Shown here one piece after another: positions 18,494-27,147 of a DNA stretch of 64,000 nucleotides. The stretch is from Streptomyces sp. SCUT-3 (GTDB lineage Bacteria; Actinomycetota; Actinomycetes; Streptomycetales; Streptomycetaceae), in NCBI RefSeq assembly GCF_014083985.1, contig NZ_CP046907.1, positions 4,378,501 to 4,442,500 on the forward strand, written 5' to 3'. Position 1 is the stretch's first letter. Every line of letters begins with the position of its first letter. Both the position numbers and the translations under genes were made by a program. The notes below the pieces were generated by a model. The model saw only the letters and a program-made list of their open reading frames with translations, was not told where the DNA came from and did not search any database.

Positions 18494-19513
18494 ATGTCAG
18501 CACTTCCCCCCACCAGCCGCGAATGGCACCTGGTCGCACGCCCCCAGGGCTGGCCGACCCCCGACGACTTCGCCCTGCGCGAGGCGCCGGTCGCCGAACC
18601 GGGGCCCGGGCAGGTGCTGGTGCGCAACCTGTACGTGTCCGTGGACCCGTACATGCGCGGCAGGATGAACGACGTCAAGTCCTACGTGCCGCCGTTCCGG
18701 CTGGACCGGCCGATGGACGGGGCCGCGGTCGGCCGGGTCGTCGCCTCCGGGGACGACTCGTTCGCGGTCGGCGACCACGTGCTGCACCCCCTCGGCTGGC
18801 GCGAGCACGCGCTGGTGAAGGCCGAGCACGCCACCCGGGTCGACCCGGACCTGGCCCCGCTGAGCACCTACCTCGGCGTGCTCGGGATGCCCGGGCTGAC
18901 CGCCTACGCCGGACTGCTGCGCGTTGCGGACTTCAAGGAGGGCGACGCGGTCTTCGTCTCCGGCGCGGCCGGGGCCGTCGGCAGCGAGGTCGGCCAGATC
19001 GCCAGGCTCAAGGGCGCCTCGCGCGTCGTCGGCAGCGCCGGGTCGGCCGAGAAGGTCAGGATCCTCACCGAGGAGTACGGCTTCGACGCCGCCTTCAACT
19101 ACAAGGACGGCCCGGTCGCCGAGCAGTTGAGGAAGGCCGCCCCCGACGGCATCGACGTCTACTTCGACAACGTCGGCGGCGAGCACCTCGAGGCCGCGAT
19201 CGACTCCCTGAACGTGCACGGCCGCGTCGCCGTGTGCGGCATGATCGCCCAGTACAACGCCACCGAGCCCACTCCGGCCCCGCGCAACCTCGCCCTGGTC
19301 ATCGGCAAGCGGCTGCGCATCCAGGGCCTGCTGGTCGGCGACCACTACGACCTGCAGCAGCAGTTCGTCGAGGAGGTCTCGGCCTGGATCCGCTCCGGCA
19401 AGCTGAAGTACGACGAGACGGTCGTCGAGGGCATCGAGAACAACGTGGAGGCGTTCCTGGGCATGCTCCGCGGCGAGAACACCGGCAAGATGGTCGTCTC
19501 CCTGCCCGAGTGA
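18494..19513 (+). CDS. NADP-dependent MDR oxidoreductase (CurA/PTGR type)
   Basis: 339 aa. It belongs to the zinc-independent medium-chain dehydrogenase/reductase branch that reduces enone double bonds with NADPH (prostaglandin/leukotriene B4 reductase and curcumin reductase relatives). N-terminal YVSVDPYMRGRM, LGMPGLTAYAGLL, the nucleotide loop SGAAGAVGSEVGQIARLKG and the late DVYFDNVGGEHLEAAI are family hallmarks. No zinc-ligand cysteines are present. The ATG at 18494 is preferred because AAGGAGG lies at 18476-18482; the in-frame ATG at 18458 lacks a ribosome site. It is divergent from marR and probably induced by electrophiles. Confidence 0.92.
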   Translation: MSALPPTSREWHLVARPQGWPTPDDFALREAPVAEPGPGQVLVRNLYVSVDPYMRGRMNDVKSYVPPFRLDRPMDGAAVGRVVASGDDSFAVGDHVLHPLGWREHALVKAEHATRVDPDLAPLSTYLGVLGMPGLTAYAGLLRVADFKEGDAVFVSGAAGAVGSEVGQIARLKGASRVVGSAGSAEKVRILTEEYGFDAAFNYKDGPVAEQLRKAAPDGIDVYFDNVGGEHLEAAIDSLNVHGRVAVCGMIAQYNATEPTPAPRNLALVIGKRLRIQGLLVGDHYDLQQQFVEEVSAWIRSGKLKYDETVVEGIENNVEAFLGMLRGENTGKMVVSLPE

Positions 19514-20069
19514 CCCCCTCCTCCCCGGCGTCCGGCGCGGTCGTACGGCTGAATGCGGACGCCGGGGTCACGCTTTCGTGTGAACCGGGCAACCGTGCCG
19601 CAGAGGTGGGCCGGGGCCCGCGCGGGGGCCCCGGAGGCGGGCCGACGGCCCTGCGCGCCCCCGTGGCCGCCGTTCCCGTCGGCCCCGCCTGCGGCGGGTG
19701 CCACCGGGGGAGTACGGGGTCGCGCGTTCGTTCCCAGCCGACGAGCGGGTGATATCCGGGCCGGCCCGACGGTACGTCACTCTCCCGGTACCGGCGCGCG
19801 GTAGCGTTTTCCCGAGCCGGACGGGCGCGGGTGTGCTTCGTTCGGCTCCGGCGGACCGAAGGGTGTGCGGTTGTACACAGGACGGTGACACGGCGTCACT
19901 TTCCGTCCCTTTAATGGTGTTTGTTCCCGATAGTGTTTACTGAATGTCACCTGGGGAACTGGTACGACAACGACATCTGGGGCAGGATGACAGTCGTCGT
20001 GCGGACCGAAGGGCACCGGACGCGAGGCCGCTGGGGAAGGCGAACCTCGTCCACAGCCTGGAGGTCCCG
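19514..20069. other. 556-base intergenic region
   Basis: I found no convincing gene. The right half (about 19860-19960) is markedly richer in A+T than its surroundings and contains GTTGTACACAGG and an inverted repeat GTGAC/GTCAC near 19888-19902, likely promoter territory for the DUF3145 gene. The 13-mer GCGGACCGAAGGG occurs at 19851-19863 and again at 20001-20013. The DUF3145 frame is open back to 19944, but residues there look random. Confidence 0.4.
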
Positions 20070-20564
20070 GTGACGACACGTGGAGTTCTGTATGTGCACT
20101 CCGCACCGCGCGCGCTGTGCCCGCACGTCGAGTGGGCCGTCGCGGGCGTACTCGGTGTGCGCGTGAGCCTCGACTGGACCCGCCAGCCGGCCTCCCCCGG
20201 CACCTGGCGGGCCGAGCTCTCCTGGCAGGGGGAGCCCGGTACGGCATCGAAGCTGGCCTCCTCACTGCGGGGCTGGCACCTGCTGCGCTTCGAGGTGACC
20301 GCGGAGCCGGTCACCGGCACGGAGGGCGAGCGGTACAGCAGCACTCCCGGGCTCGGCATCTTCCACGCGGTCACCGGCGTGCACGGCGACATCCTCGTCC
20401 CCGAGGACCGGCTGCGCGCCGCGCTGCAGCGCGCGCACCACGGCGAGACCGACCTCGAGGCGGAGGTCGCCCGCCTGCTCGGCAAGCCCTGGGACGACGA
20501 GCTGGAGCCCTTCCGCCACGCCGGCGAGGGCGCCCCGGTGCGCTGGCTGCACCAGGTCGTCTGA
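20070..20564 (+). CDS. DUF3145 domain protein
   Basis: 164 aa. TTRGVLYVHSAPRALCPHVEWAVAGVLG is the conserved opening of DUF3145, a family confined to actinobacteria and present in nearly all of them. WHLLRFEVTAEPVTGTEGERYSSTPGLGIFHA and the end PFRHAGEGAPVRWLHQVV also match. The function is unknown. The GTG at 20070 is chosen because the family begins at this MTTRG and GGAGG lies 6-10 bases upstream. The product is soluble, with no signal peptide or membrane segment. Confidence 0.82.
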   Translation: MTTRGVLYVHSAPRALCPHVEWAVAGVLGVRVSLDWTRQPASPGTWRAELSWQGEPGTASKLASSLRGWHLLRFEVTAEPVTGTEGERYSSTPGLGIFHAVTGVHGDILVPEDRLRAALQRAHHGETDLEAEVARLLGKPWDDELEPFRHAGEGAPVRWLHQVV

Positions 20565-20763
20565 GCCGCCCAGCCCGCCCCCGGGGGCGCACCGTCGTCC
20601 TCACCGTCCCCACCGTCCTGACGCACGGCCGGGTCCGCACGGACACGGCGGGCCGGCCGGGTACCGAAGGAACGGGCGGAAGTACTTAAGCACGTCGGAT
20701 TCCCCGTCGGTCCCGTCCCCCTAGCGTGGTGGCCACACGAGAGCACAGTCACCGGGGAGAGAC

Positions 20764-21132
20764 ATGAGCGACACGAACGAGCTGGTCCAGCGCTACATCG
20801 CCGCGTGGAACGAGACCGACGCCGCCGTGCGGCGGGCCGTTCTGGCGGAGGTCTTCGCCGAGGACGCGGTGTACGTCGACCCGTTGGTCTCCGTCCGGGG
20901 CAGGGACGGGCTCGACGCCGCCATCGCGGCGGTCCAGGGGCAGTTCGGCGGGCTGGTCTTCAGCCTCGGCGGCGCCGTCGACGCCCACCACGACGTCGCG
21001 CGGTTCACCTGGCACCTGGGGCCCGAGGGCGCCGAGCCGGTCGTCGTCGGCTTCGACGTCGCGGTGATCGGTGAGGACGGGCGGATCAGCCAGGTGCTCG
21101 GCTTCCTCGACAAGGTGCCGGCCGGAATCTGA
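20764..21132 (+). CDS. SnoaL-like / NTF2-fold polyketide cyclase family protein
   Basis: 122 aa. DTNELVQRYIAAWNETDAAVRRAVLAEVFAEDAVYVDP is the usual start of a SnoaL-like NTF2-fold domain, ending with QVLGFLDKVPAGI. Such proteins are cone-shaped barrels, some isomerases or cyclases, many of unknown substrate. GGGGAGAG precedes the ATG. A TAGCGT -10 element near 20723-20728 may be its promoter. It probably forms a two-gene unit with the DUF1330 gene 63 bp downstream. No polyketide genes are nearby, so a biosynthetic role is doubtful. Confidence 0.8.
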   Translation: MSDTNELVQRYIAAWNETDAAVRRAVLAEVFAEDAVYVDPLVSVRGRDGLDAAIAAVQGQFGGLVFSLGGAVDAHHDVARFTWHLGPEGAEPVVVGFDVAVIGEDGRISQVLGFLDKVPAGI

Positions 21133-21195
21133 ACGCCCCGGGGCGGACCGCCCGGCCGGTCCGCCCCGATCGTCCGCGGAACACAGGGAGGAACC

Positions 21196-21543
21196 ATGAC
21201 CGCCTATGTCATAGCCCGCCTGCGGGAGGCGGCTCCGCACCCGGAGATCGCCGAGTACATCGAGCGGATCTCCGGCACCTTCGAGCCCCACGGCGGGCGC
21301 TTCCTCGTGCACGCCGCGCAGCACGAGGTGAAGGAGGGCAGCTGGCCCGGGCACGTCGTGATGATCGGCTTCCCCGGGACCGCCGAGGCGCGGGCCTGGT
21401 GGGACTCGCCCGCGTACCGGGAGATCGCACCGCTGCGCTCGCGGCACATCGAGGGCGACATCATCCTGGTCGAGGGCGTCCCCGAGGGCTACGACCCGAG
21501 GTCCACCGCGAAGGCGATGCGGGAGGCGTCGCCCGCCGGGTGA
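21196..21543 (+). CDS. DUF1330 domain protein
   Basis: 115 aa. AYVIARLREAAPHPEIAEYIERISGTFEPHGGRFLVHAA and VVMIGFPGTAEARAWWDSPAYREIAPLRSR are typical of the DUF1330 dimeric alpha-beta barrel family, whose function is unknown but whose fold is shared with small monooxygenases and isomerases. A GGGAGGAACC site precedes the ATG. It follows the SnoaL-like gene at 63 bp and is likely co-transcribed. Confidence 0.82.
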   Translation: MTAYVIARLREAAPHPEIAEYIERISGTFEPHGGRFLVHAAQHEVKEGSWPGHVVMIGFPGTAEARAWWDSPAYREIAPLRSRHIEGDIILVEGVPEGYDPRSTAKAMREASPAG

Positions 21544-21748
21544 CCCCCGGGGGGCGGGCCGTCGTGCACGGGCGACCGCGCGGCCGGAGCGGACGAGGAA
21601 CACCCGGCGGCGGGCCACGGGCTCTTCACCGGGCCGCAGGTACCGGCCCGGTGCCGGACTCCCGGGGGGCAGGCCGGTCCGTCGGGCCGGTCCGTCAGGC
21701 GGGGACGTCGTGGTTGAGGCCGAAGACGCGTGCACCGGTTTCCGTGTC

Positions 21749-24514
21749 TCACAACCCCAGCCGGTCGGCGGAATCCCTGAGCTCGCTCCGGGAGGCGACG
21801 CCGAGCTTCGGATAGGCCTTGTAGAGGTGGTGGCCGACCGTCCGGTGGCTGAGGAAGAGCTGCGCGGCGATGTCGCGGTTGGACAGGCCCTGCGCGGCGA
21901 GCCGGGCGATCTGCAGTTCCTGCGGGGTCAGGCCGACGGCCCCGCCCCCGGCGGGTCCGGGGCCCCCGCCCCGGGCTCCGGTCGCGGCGAGCTCGTTGCG
22001 GGCGCGTTCGGCCCACGGCCGCATGCCGAGCCGGTCGAAGACCTCCAGCGCGTCGTTCAGCGACCCGCGCGCCTCGGCCTTCCGCCGGGCCCTGCGCAGC
22101 CACTCGCCGTGGAGCAGTGCCGTCCTGGCGTACTCCACCGCGCGGCCGTCCCGGTCGTGCAGTTCGAGGGCCGCCGTGTAGAACGCCTCGGCCCGGTCGC
22201 CGTCCGCGAGGAGCCCGCGGCAGCGCAGCACGAGCGCGTCGGCCCACGGCTGCCGGACCGCCCCGGCCCACCGCTCGAAGCGGGCCAGAGGCTCGGCGGC
22301 GCGTTCCGGCGCCCCCACCCGTACGGCCGACTCCACCAGGTCGGGAGTGGAACGGACGGCGCAGATGTGATGACGCATCGGCTCGCGGGTCAGGCGCTCG
22401 AAACGGGTGAGCGCCGCCTCGGCGCGGCCGAGGCCCAGGTCCAGCAGGCCGAGCGACCAGTGCGCCCACGGCGCGCCGGGGGAGACGGTCCCGGCGGTGG
22501 CCCCTGCCAGCCCCTCCTCGGCGTTGCGCCGGCAGGCCTCCTCCTCCCCCCTGGCCGCGTCGAGGTGGGCGAGCACGCTGCCGAACTGGCTGATCCACTG
22601 CTGCTGGCCGGTGGCGCGGGCGAGTCCCAGGGCCTCGGTCGCCGTGGCGAGCGCGTCCAGGTGCCGTCCGGTGAACACCTCTCCCTCGGCCACGAAGAAC
22701 AGCACCGTCGGCAACCGCCCGGCGCCGCCCCGGGCGCGGTGCTCGGCGGCGAGCGCGGTCGCCAGCCCGTGGGCGTCGGCGTCCTGGCCCAGGGCGAGCG
22801 CCGCCCCGCAGAGGATCGTCAGCACCTGCTCCGGGATCCGGCCCCGCCGCCGCACCTCCGCGAGGGTGTCGCCCAGCGGCGGCGGCCGCTCGGAACGGCC
22901 CCGGTCGAGGTGGCCGAGGCGGCTGAGGCGGCCGAGGTGGGCCAGGTAGGGCCCCACCGGCGCGAGCGGGTCCGCAGCGTCCAGCGGCAGCGCGGCCAGC
23001 CGGTCCAGGGTGGCCGCGAGCTGCCGCTCCCCCAGGTACCACGCGGTGTGAACGGCCTGGATCAGCAGGAGGGCGGCCCGGCCCGGGTCGGTGTCGCGGA
23101 CGAGCCCGGCCCCGTCGACCAGCAACCGGTGGGCGGGGGAGTAGGAGCCCTGCCAGAAGTCCGCGAGCGCCCGCACCTGGGCGACCCGCGCGTTCACCGC
23201 CGGGTCCTCGCCCGGCCGCCGGGCCGCGCGGCCCCCCAGGACCCGGGCACGCTCCAGGTCGCCCGCCTCCAGCGCCGCCTCCGCCGCCAGGGCCTCGCGG
23301 CGGGCCCCGGCGGCGGGCTCGGCGCTCAGGCGGGCGGCCCGTTCGTACGCCGCTGCGGCCGCCTCGTGGCCGCTGCGTTCCCGGGCGCGGGCGGCGGTGC
23401 GTTCCAGCGCGGCGGCGGCCTCCTCGTCGGCTCCGGTGGCGGCGGCCGCCAGGTGCCAGGCCCGGCGGTCGGCGTGCCCCGGCGAGTCGAGGGCGGCGGC
23501 GAGCGCGCGGTGGACGGCGAGGCGCTGCCCGAGCGGCGCGCGCTGGTGGACGGCGGCGCGGACCAGAGGATGACGGAACCGGATCGTGGTGCCGTCGGCG
23601 TCGCCGCGGACCACCAGGCCCGCCCGCTCGGCGGGGGACAGGTCCTCGACGGCCGCCCCCAGCGCGGCGGCGGCACGCAGGATCACGGCGAGCTCGCCGG
23701 TCTCGTCGGCCGCCGCCACCAGCAGCAGGCTCTGGCAGGCCTCCGGCAACCGGCTGACCTGGCCGTGGAAGGCCAACTGGAGACGGCTGGTGAGGGGGAG
23801 CGCCCCTGGCGGGGACACGCCGCCGCCCTCGGCGGCCAGGGCGACCGGCAGCTCCAGCAGGGCCAGCGGGTTGCCGCCGGCCTCGGCGAGCAGGCGGCGG
23901 CGCACGGCGGGCGCGAGCGGATGCCGGTCGATCAGGGCCGCGGCCGCCTCCGGTCCCAGCCCGGGCAGGCGCAACTCCGGAAGACCGGGGGAAGGGAAGG
24001 AACCCTCGCCGTCCCGGGCGGCGAAGAGCATGACCACGCCCTCGGCGTGCAGGCGCCGGGCGGCGAACAGCAACGCGTCCCGCGACGCCCGGTCGAGCCA
24101 CTGCGCGTCGTCGACGAGGCACAGCAGCCCCGCCCCCTCCGCGTGCTCCGCCAGCAGGGAGAGCACCGCCAGCCCTACCAGCATCGGCTCGGGGCCGGCC
24201 GCGGGCCCGAGCCCGAACGCCGCCTCGAGGGCCTCGCGCTGCGGGCCGGGCAGAGCGGCAAGGGCCCCGAGCGCGGGGCGCAGCAACAACTGCAGCCCCG
24301 CGAACGGCAGCTCCGCCTCGAACTCGGCCCCCGCGCCGCGGACCAGCCGCATGCCCCCGGCCGCCGCGGCGGCGTGGTCGAGCAACGCCGTCTTGCCGAT
24401 ACCCGGCTCGCCGCGCAGCACCAGCGACGAGCTGGTGCCCGCCCGGGCGCCCGCCAGCAGCTCGGCGATCGCGTCCTCTTCGGGCTTCCTCCCGTGCAGT
24501 TCCCCCGCGCACAT
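21749..24514 (-). CDS. LuxR-family ATPase regulator (LAL type)
   Basis: 921 aa, the usual size of large ATP-binding LuxR regulators. The N-terminal NTPase shows Walker A GEPGIGKTALLDHA near residue 36 and Walker B GLLCLVDDAQWLD near residue 130. A long Ala-rich middle of helical TPR-like repeats (about 400-830) follows. The C-terminal helix-turn-helix LTPQELQIARLAAQGLSNRDIAAQLFLSHRTV ends near residue 910. Such proteins activate pathway genes in response to maltose-like or polyketide signals. The divergent gene at 24568, 53 bp away, and the SnoaL/DUF1330 pair are candidate targets, but nothing in the sequence proves this. Confidence 0.92.
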   Translation of the reverse strand: MCAGELHGRKPEEDAIAELLAGARAGTSSSLVLRGEPGIGKTALLDHAAAAAGGMRLVRGAGAEFEAELPFAGLQLLLRPALGALAALPGPQREALEAAFGLGPAAGPEPMLVGLAVLSLLAEHAEGAGLLCLVDDAQWLDRASRDALLFAARRLHAEGVVMLFAARDGEGSFPSPGLPELRLPGLGPEAAAALIDRHPLAPAVRRRLLAEAGGNPLALLELPVALAAEGGGVSPPGALPLTSRLQLAFHGQVSRLPEACQSLLLVAAADETGELAVILRAAAALGAAVEDLSPAERAGLVVRGDADGTTIRFRHPLVRAAVHQRAPLGQRLAVHRALAAALDSPGHADRRAWHLAAAATGADEEAAAALERTAARARERSGHEAAAAAYERAARLSAEPAAGARREALAAEAALEAGDLERARVLGGRAARRPGEDPAVNARVAQVRALADFWQGSYSPAHRLLVDGAGLVRDTDPGRAALLLIQAVHTAWYLGERQLAATLDRLAALPLDAADPLAPVGPYLAHLGRLSRLGHLDRGRSERPPPLGDTLAEVRRRGRIPEQVLTILCGAALALGQDADAHGLATALAAEHRARGGAGRLPTVLFFVAEGEVFTGRHLDALATATEALGLARATGQQQWISQFGSVLAHLDAARGEEEACRRNAEEGLAGATAGTVSPGAPWAHWSLGLLDLGLGRAEAALTRFERLTREPMRHHICAVRSTPDLVESAVRVGAPERAAEPLARFERWAGAVRQPWADALVLRCRGLLADGDRAEAFYTAALELHDRDGRAVEYARTALLHGEWLRRARRKAEARGSLNDALEVFDRLGMRPWAERARNELAATGARGGGPGPAGGGAVGLTPQELQIARLAAQGLSNRDIAAQLFLSHRTVGHHLYKAYPKLGVASRSELRDSADRLGL

Positions 24515-24567
24515 GGCCCCATCCTGACATCCGCCGGGATCCCCGCCGGTCTTCTAGGGTGGGAACC

Positions 24568-25452
24568 ATGGCTTCCGAACCTCTGCGCACGGCAGTCCTC
24601 GGCACCGGCATCATGGGCGCCGCGATGGCCCGCAACCTGTGCCGGGCCGCCGGGACCCGCGTCCGCGTCTGGAACCGCACCCGGGGCAGGGCCGAACCGC
24701 TGGCCGGTGACGGCGCCCTGGTCGCGGTGGACCCGGCCGAGGCCGTGGAGGGCGCCGACGTGGTGCTCACCGTCCTCCACGACGGCCCCGCCCTCCTGGA
24801 CGTCGTGCGACAGGCCGCCCCCGCGCTCCGCCCCGGCACCGTGTGGCTGCAGGCGACCACCGCAGGGCTGGAGGTGCTCCCGGAGATCGCCGAATTCGCC
24901 CGCGAGCACCGCCTGCTCCTCGTCGACGCCCCCGTCCTGGGCACCCGGCAGCCTGCCGAGCTGGGCAGGCTGACCGTTCTCGCGGCGGGACCGCAGGAGG
25001 CGCGCGAACGGTCGCAGAAGGTCTTCGACGTGATCGGCGAACGCACCCTGTGGCTCGGCGAGGACGCCGCCGGCGGCGCGGCCACCCGGCTCAAACTCGT
25101 CTGCAACAGCTGGGTGCTGGCCCTCAACAACGCCACCGGCGAGACACTGGCCCTGGCGGAGGGGCTCGGGGTCGACCCGCAGGCATTCCTGGACGCGGTG
25201 GCAGGAGGCCCGCTGGACAACGGCTACCTGCGCACCAAGGCGGCGGCGATCCTCTCCGGCGCACTGGAGCCGCCGAGCTTCGCCGTCGCCACCGCCGCCA
25301 AGGACGCCCGGCTGATCGTCGAGGCCGCACGCGGCTGCGACATCCGGCTGGACCTGGCCGAGGCCGGGGCCGAGCGCCTGCGCCGCACCGAGCGGCAGGG
25401 CCGCGGGGGCCAGGACATGGCGGCCGCCTACTACGCCGGTTTCGAGTCCTGA
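24568..25452 (+). CDS. Beta-hydroxyacid dehydrogenase family oxidoreductase
   Basis: 294 aa. The N-terminal Rossmann motif AVLGTGIMGAAMARNL and the NADP-favouring VWNRTRGRAE are seen. The substrate signature DAPVLGTRQPAELGRLTVLAAG and the catalytic-lysine segment LKLVCNSWVLALNNATGETLALAEGLG place it among 3-hydroxyisobutyrate dehydrogenase-like enzymes (6-phosphogluconate dehydrogenase superfamily). The exact substrate is unknown. ATG 24568 is preferred over GTG 24559. TAGGGT at 24555-24560 ends 7 bases before the ATG, so the mRNA may be leaderless. It is divergent from the LAL regulator. Confidence 0.87.
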   Translation: MASEPLRTAVLGTGIMGAAMARNLCRAAGTRVRVWNRTRGRAEPLAGDGALVAVDPAEAVEGADVVLTVLHDGPALLDVVRQAAPALRPGTVWLQATTAGLEVLPEIAEFAREHRLLLVDAPVLGTRQPAELGRLTVLAAGPQEARERSQKVFDVIGERTLWLGEDAAGGAATRLKLVCNSWVLALNNATGETLALAEGLGVDPQAFLDAVAGGPLDNGYLRTKAAAILSGALEPPSFAVATAAKDARLIVEAARGCDIRLDLAEAGAERLRRTERQGRGGQDMAAAYYAGFES

Positions 25453-25546
25453 CCGCCCCCGGCAATCACCGTCTCCCCGCAGCCGCCGGACGGCATACTG
25501 TGCCCGGCACACACGTGCCCGTCTGCCGTGTTCCTTGGGGGGAATC

Positions 25547-27076
25547 GTGCGAGGAAGGAACTTCGCCTCCGCTGCGCTGACCGTGGCGGGCGGGGCGGTG
25601 GTCGGACTGGCCGTCATGTACCACCTGCTCGGCTGGACCGTACTGGTCATCGAGAGCGGGGGCGGTTGCGGAGGGCGCTACTCGCCCTGCCCGCGGGGGA
25701 TCGGGACCGCCATCCTCCTCGCCTTCGCCTTCACCGTCGCGGGAGCCCTCCTGCTGCAGAAGGCGCGGGAGGCGACCGAGCGGCTGCTGAGGGGGCACCG
25801 GTTCACCGCTGTCGTCCTGGCCGGTGCCGTACTGGCGGTCTGGCCCGGGTGGCTGGGGTACCAGTGGTTGCGCGGCCCGCACGCGGAGCTCGTGTGGCAG
25901 GCTGCGGCCGACCGTCCGTCGTCGGTGCGCGGTGTCGGGAACTGGGGGGTGGACGGCGCGGTGGTGCGGGGGCGCACCGACGGTCTGACCTCCTACGCGG
26001 TCGGGGACGGTGCGGAGCGCTGGAACCTTCCGGCCCCGGCGCGGGAGTCGGTGTGCAGGATGAGCCGGGGTACCGCGGACGGCACGGGCCTGGTGGGTTC
26101 CGGCCGTCACGGCAAGCCGTGCGCGACGGTGACCGCCGTGGACCTGGAGACTGGCCGGGCCCTGTGGACCGAGCGGGCCGGGAAGGGCGATCCGCACCGG
26201 AACTACGACGCCGCCGCGGGGCTGGCCGTGGCCGGCGGCCTCGCCGTGGTCGCCGAGACCGGGGCCGGGACGGAAGCGGTCACCGCCCTCTCGCTCGAGG
26301 ACGGTTCCCGCGCCTGGAGCCGGAAGGCGGGCAGGGGCTGCTCGGTCTCCGGAGTCCATGCCTCCGACAGCCGGGTTCTGGTCGTCAGCAGCTGCTTCGA
26401 CGGCCACGACTACGCCACCGACCAGGACGACGAGAGGACGGCGGACGCCGCCGCCCTCGACCCGCGCACCGGCAAGCAGCAGTGGAGGGCCGTGCTGCCG
26501 GTGGAGAGCACGCTGGAGAACCTCTCCCTCCTCTCCGCCGACCCCGCCGTCCTCCTCGTGGACGAGGAGGACGAGCGCGGCACCGCCGCGGTGCTCGCCC
26601 TCGACGACTCCGGCCGCACGACGGCCACGATCCCCTTGGCCGGCCGCACCGAAAGCCTTTCCGCCCTTCCCGAGTGGACCACCGGCTTTCCGGCCAGGCC
26701 CGTCCTCCGGGCCGTGGTGCACGACGGCCTGTTCGCCACGGCCGTGACCGCGCCGGGCGACGACGAACCGTACGGGGTCGCCGCCTACCTCCTGGCGGAC
26801 GGGCGCCGGGTCTGGGGCACGGAGTTCGAGGAGCCGGTCAGGTCCCTGGCCGTCCGGGGGGACGAGCTGGCCCTGGTCACTGGTCATGAATACGGGGACC
26901 GCTCCTTGCTGCACATCCTGGAGGGGAGGACCGGCATCCGGCGGGACGAGGGCGTGGTCCTGCGCGGCGCGAAGCTCGAGGGTGGTGCCGAGCACCTGCC
27001 GGCCGGCAAGGGGATGCACGTCTTCGTCAACTCCGACGGCACCGGCGACCACAGGCCGGCGCTCGCCCTGCGCTGA
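25547..27076 (+). CDS. Membrane-anchored PQQ-like beta-propeller protein
   Basis: About 509 aa. Three hydrophobic segments lie in the first 110 residues (around 5-25, 45-63 and 80-100). The rest is an extracytoplasmic propeller with PQQ-type repeat endings such as TAVDLETGRALWTERAG, TALSLEDGSRAWSRKAG and AALDPRTGKQQWRAVLP. Without tryptophan-docking residues that I can assign, it probably binds proteins or ligands rather than acting as a quinoprotein dehydrogenase. The GTG at 25547 is preferred because GGGGGGA lies just upstream; TTG 25535 would add four residues. Cysteine pairs (near 47/51, 162/181 and 268/285) could form disulfides. Confidence 0.8.
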   Translation: MRGRNFASAALTVAGGAVVGLAVMYHLLGWTVLVIESGGGCGGRYSPCPRGIGTAILLAFAFTVAGALLLQKAREATERLLRGHRFTAVVLAGAVLAVWPGWLGYQWLRGPHAELVWQAAADRPSSVRGVGNWGVDGAVVRGRTDGLTSYAVGDGAERWNLPAPARESVCRMSRGTADGTGLVGSGRHGKPCATVTAVDLETGRALWTERAGKGDPHRNYDAAAGLAVAGGLAVVAETGAGTEAVTALSLEDGSRAWSRKAGRGCSVSGVHASDSRVLVVSSCFDGHDYATDQDDERTADAAALDPRTGKQQWRAVLPVESTLENLSLLSADPAVLLVDEEDERGTAAVLALDDSGRTTATIPLAGRTESLSALPEWTTGFPARPVLRAVVHDGLFATAVTAPGDDEPYGVAAYLLADGRRVWGTEFEEPVRSLAVRGDELALVTGHEYGDRSLLHILEGRTGIRRDEGVVLRGAKLEGGAEHLPAGKGMHVFVNSDGTGDHRPALALR

Positions 27077-27078
27077 CA

Positions 27079-27131
27079 CGCGGCGAGGGGCCCGCAGGAC
27101 CGGTACGTGGTCCTGCGGGCCCCTCGCCGCG
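27079..27131. terminator. Bidirectional terminator
   Basis: Perfect 23-bp stem (arms 27079-27101 and 27109-27131) with a 7-base loop, between two convergent genes: the propeller gene ending at 27076 and the carboxyltransferase gene ending at 27148. Confidence 0.9.
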
Positions 27132-27147
27132 TTCGCGGGTGCGGTGA

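Noticed and set aside
19568-19891. Reverse-strand 107-residue frame in the gap before DUF3145
   Set aside because: Arg/Gly/Pro-rich, no ribosome site, overlaps the A+T-rich promoter zone; unlikely to be coding.
19851-20013. 13-base direct repeat GCGGACCGAAGGG, copies 150 bases apart
   Set aside because: Only two short copies without further symmetry; chance or a minor promoter element is enough to explain it, and no att site or element boundary is seen.
21710-24973. 1087-residue forward frame opposite the LuxR-type regulator
   Set aside because: Antisense to Walker A/B and HTH-coding sequence; no domain of its own.
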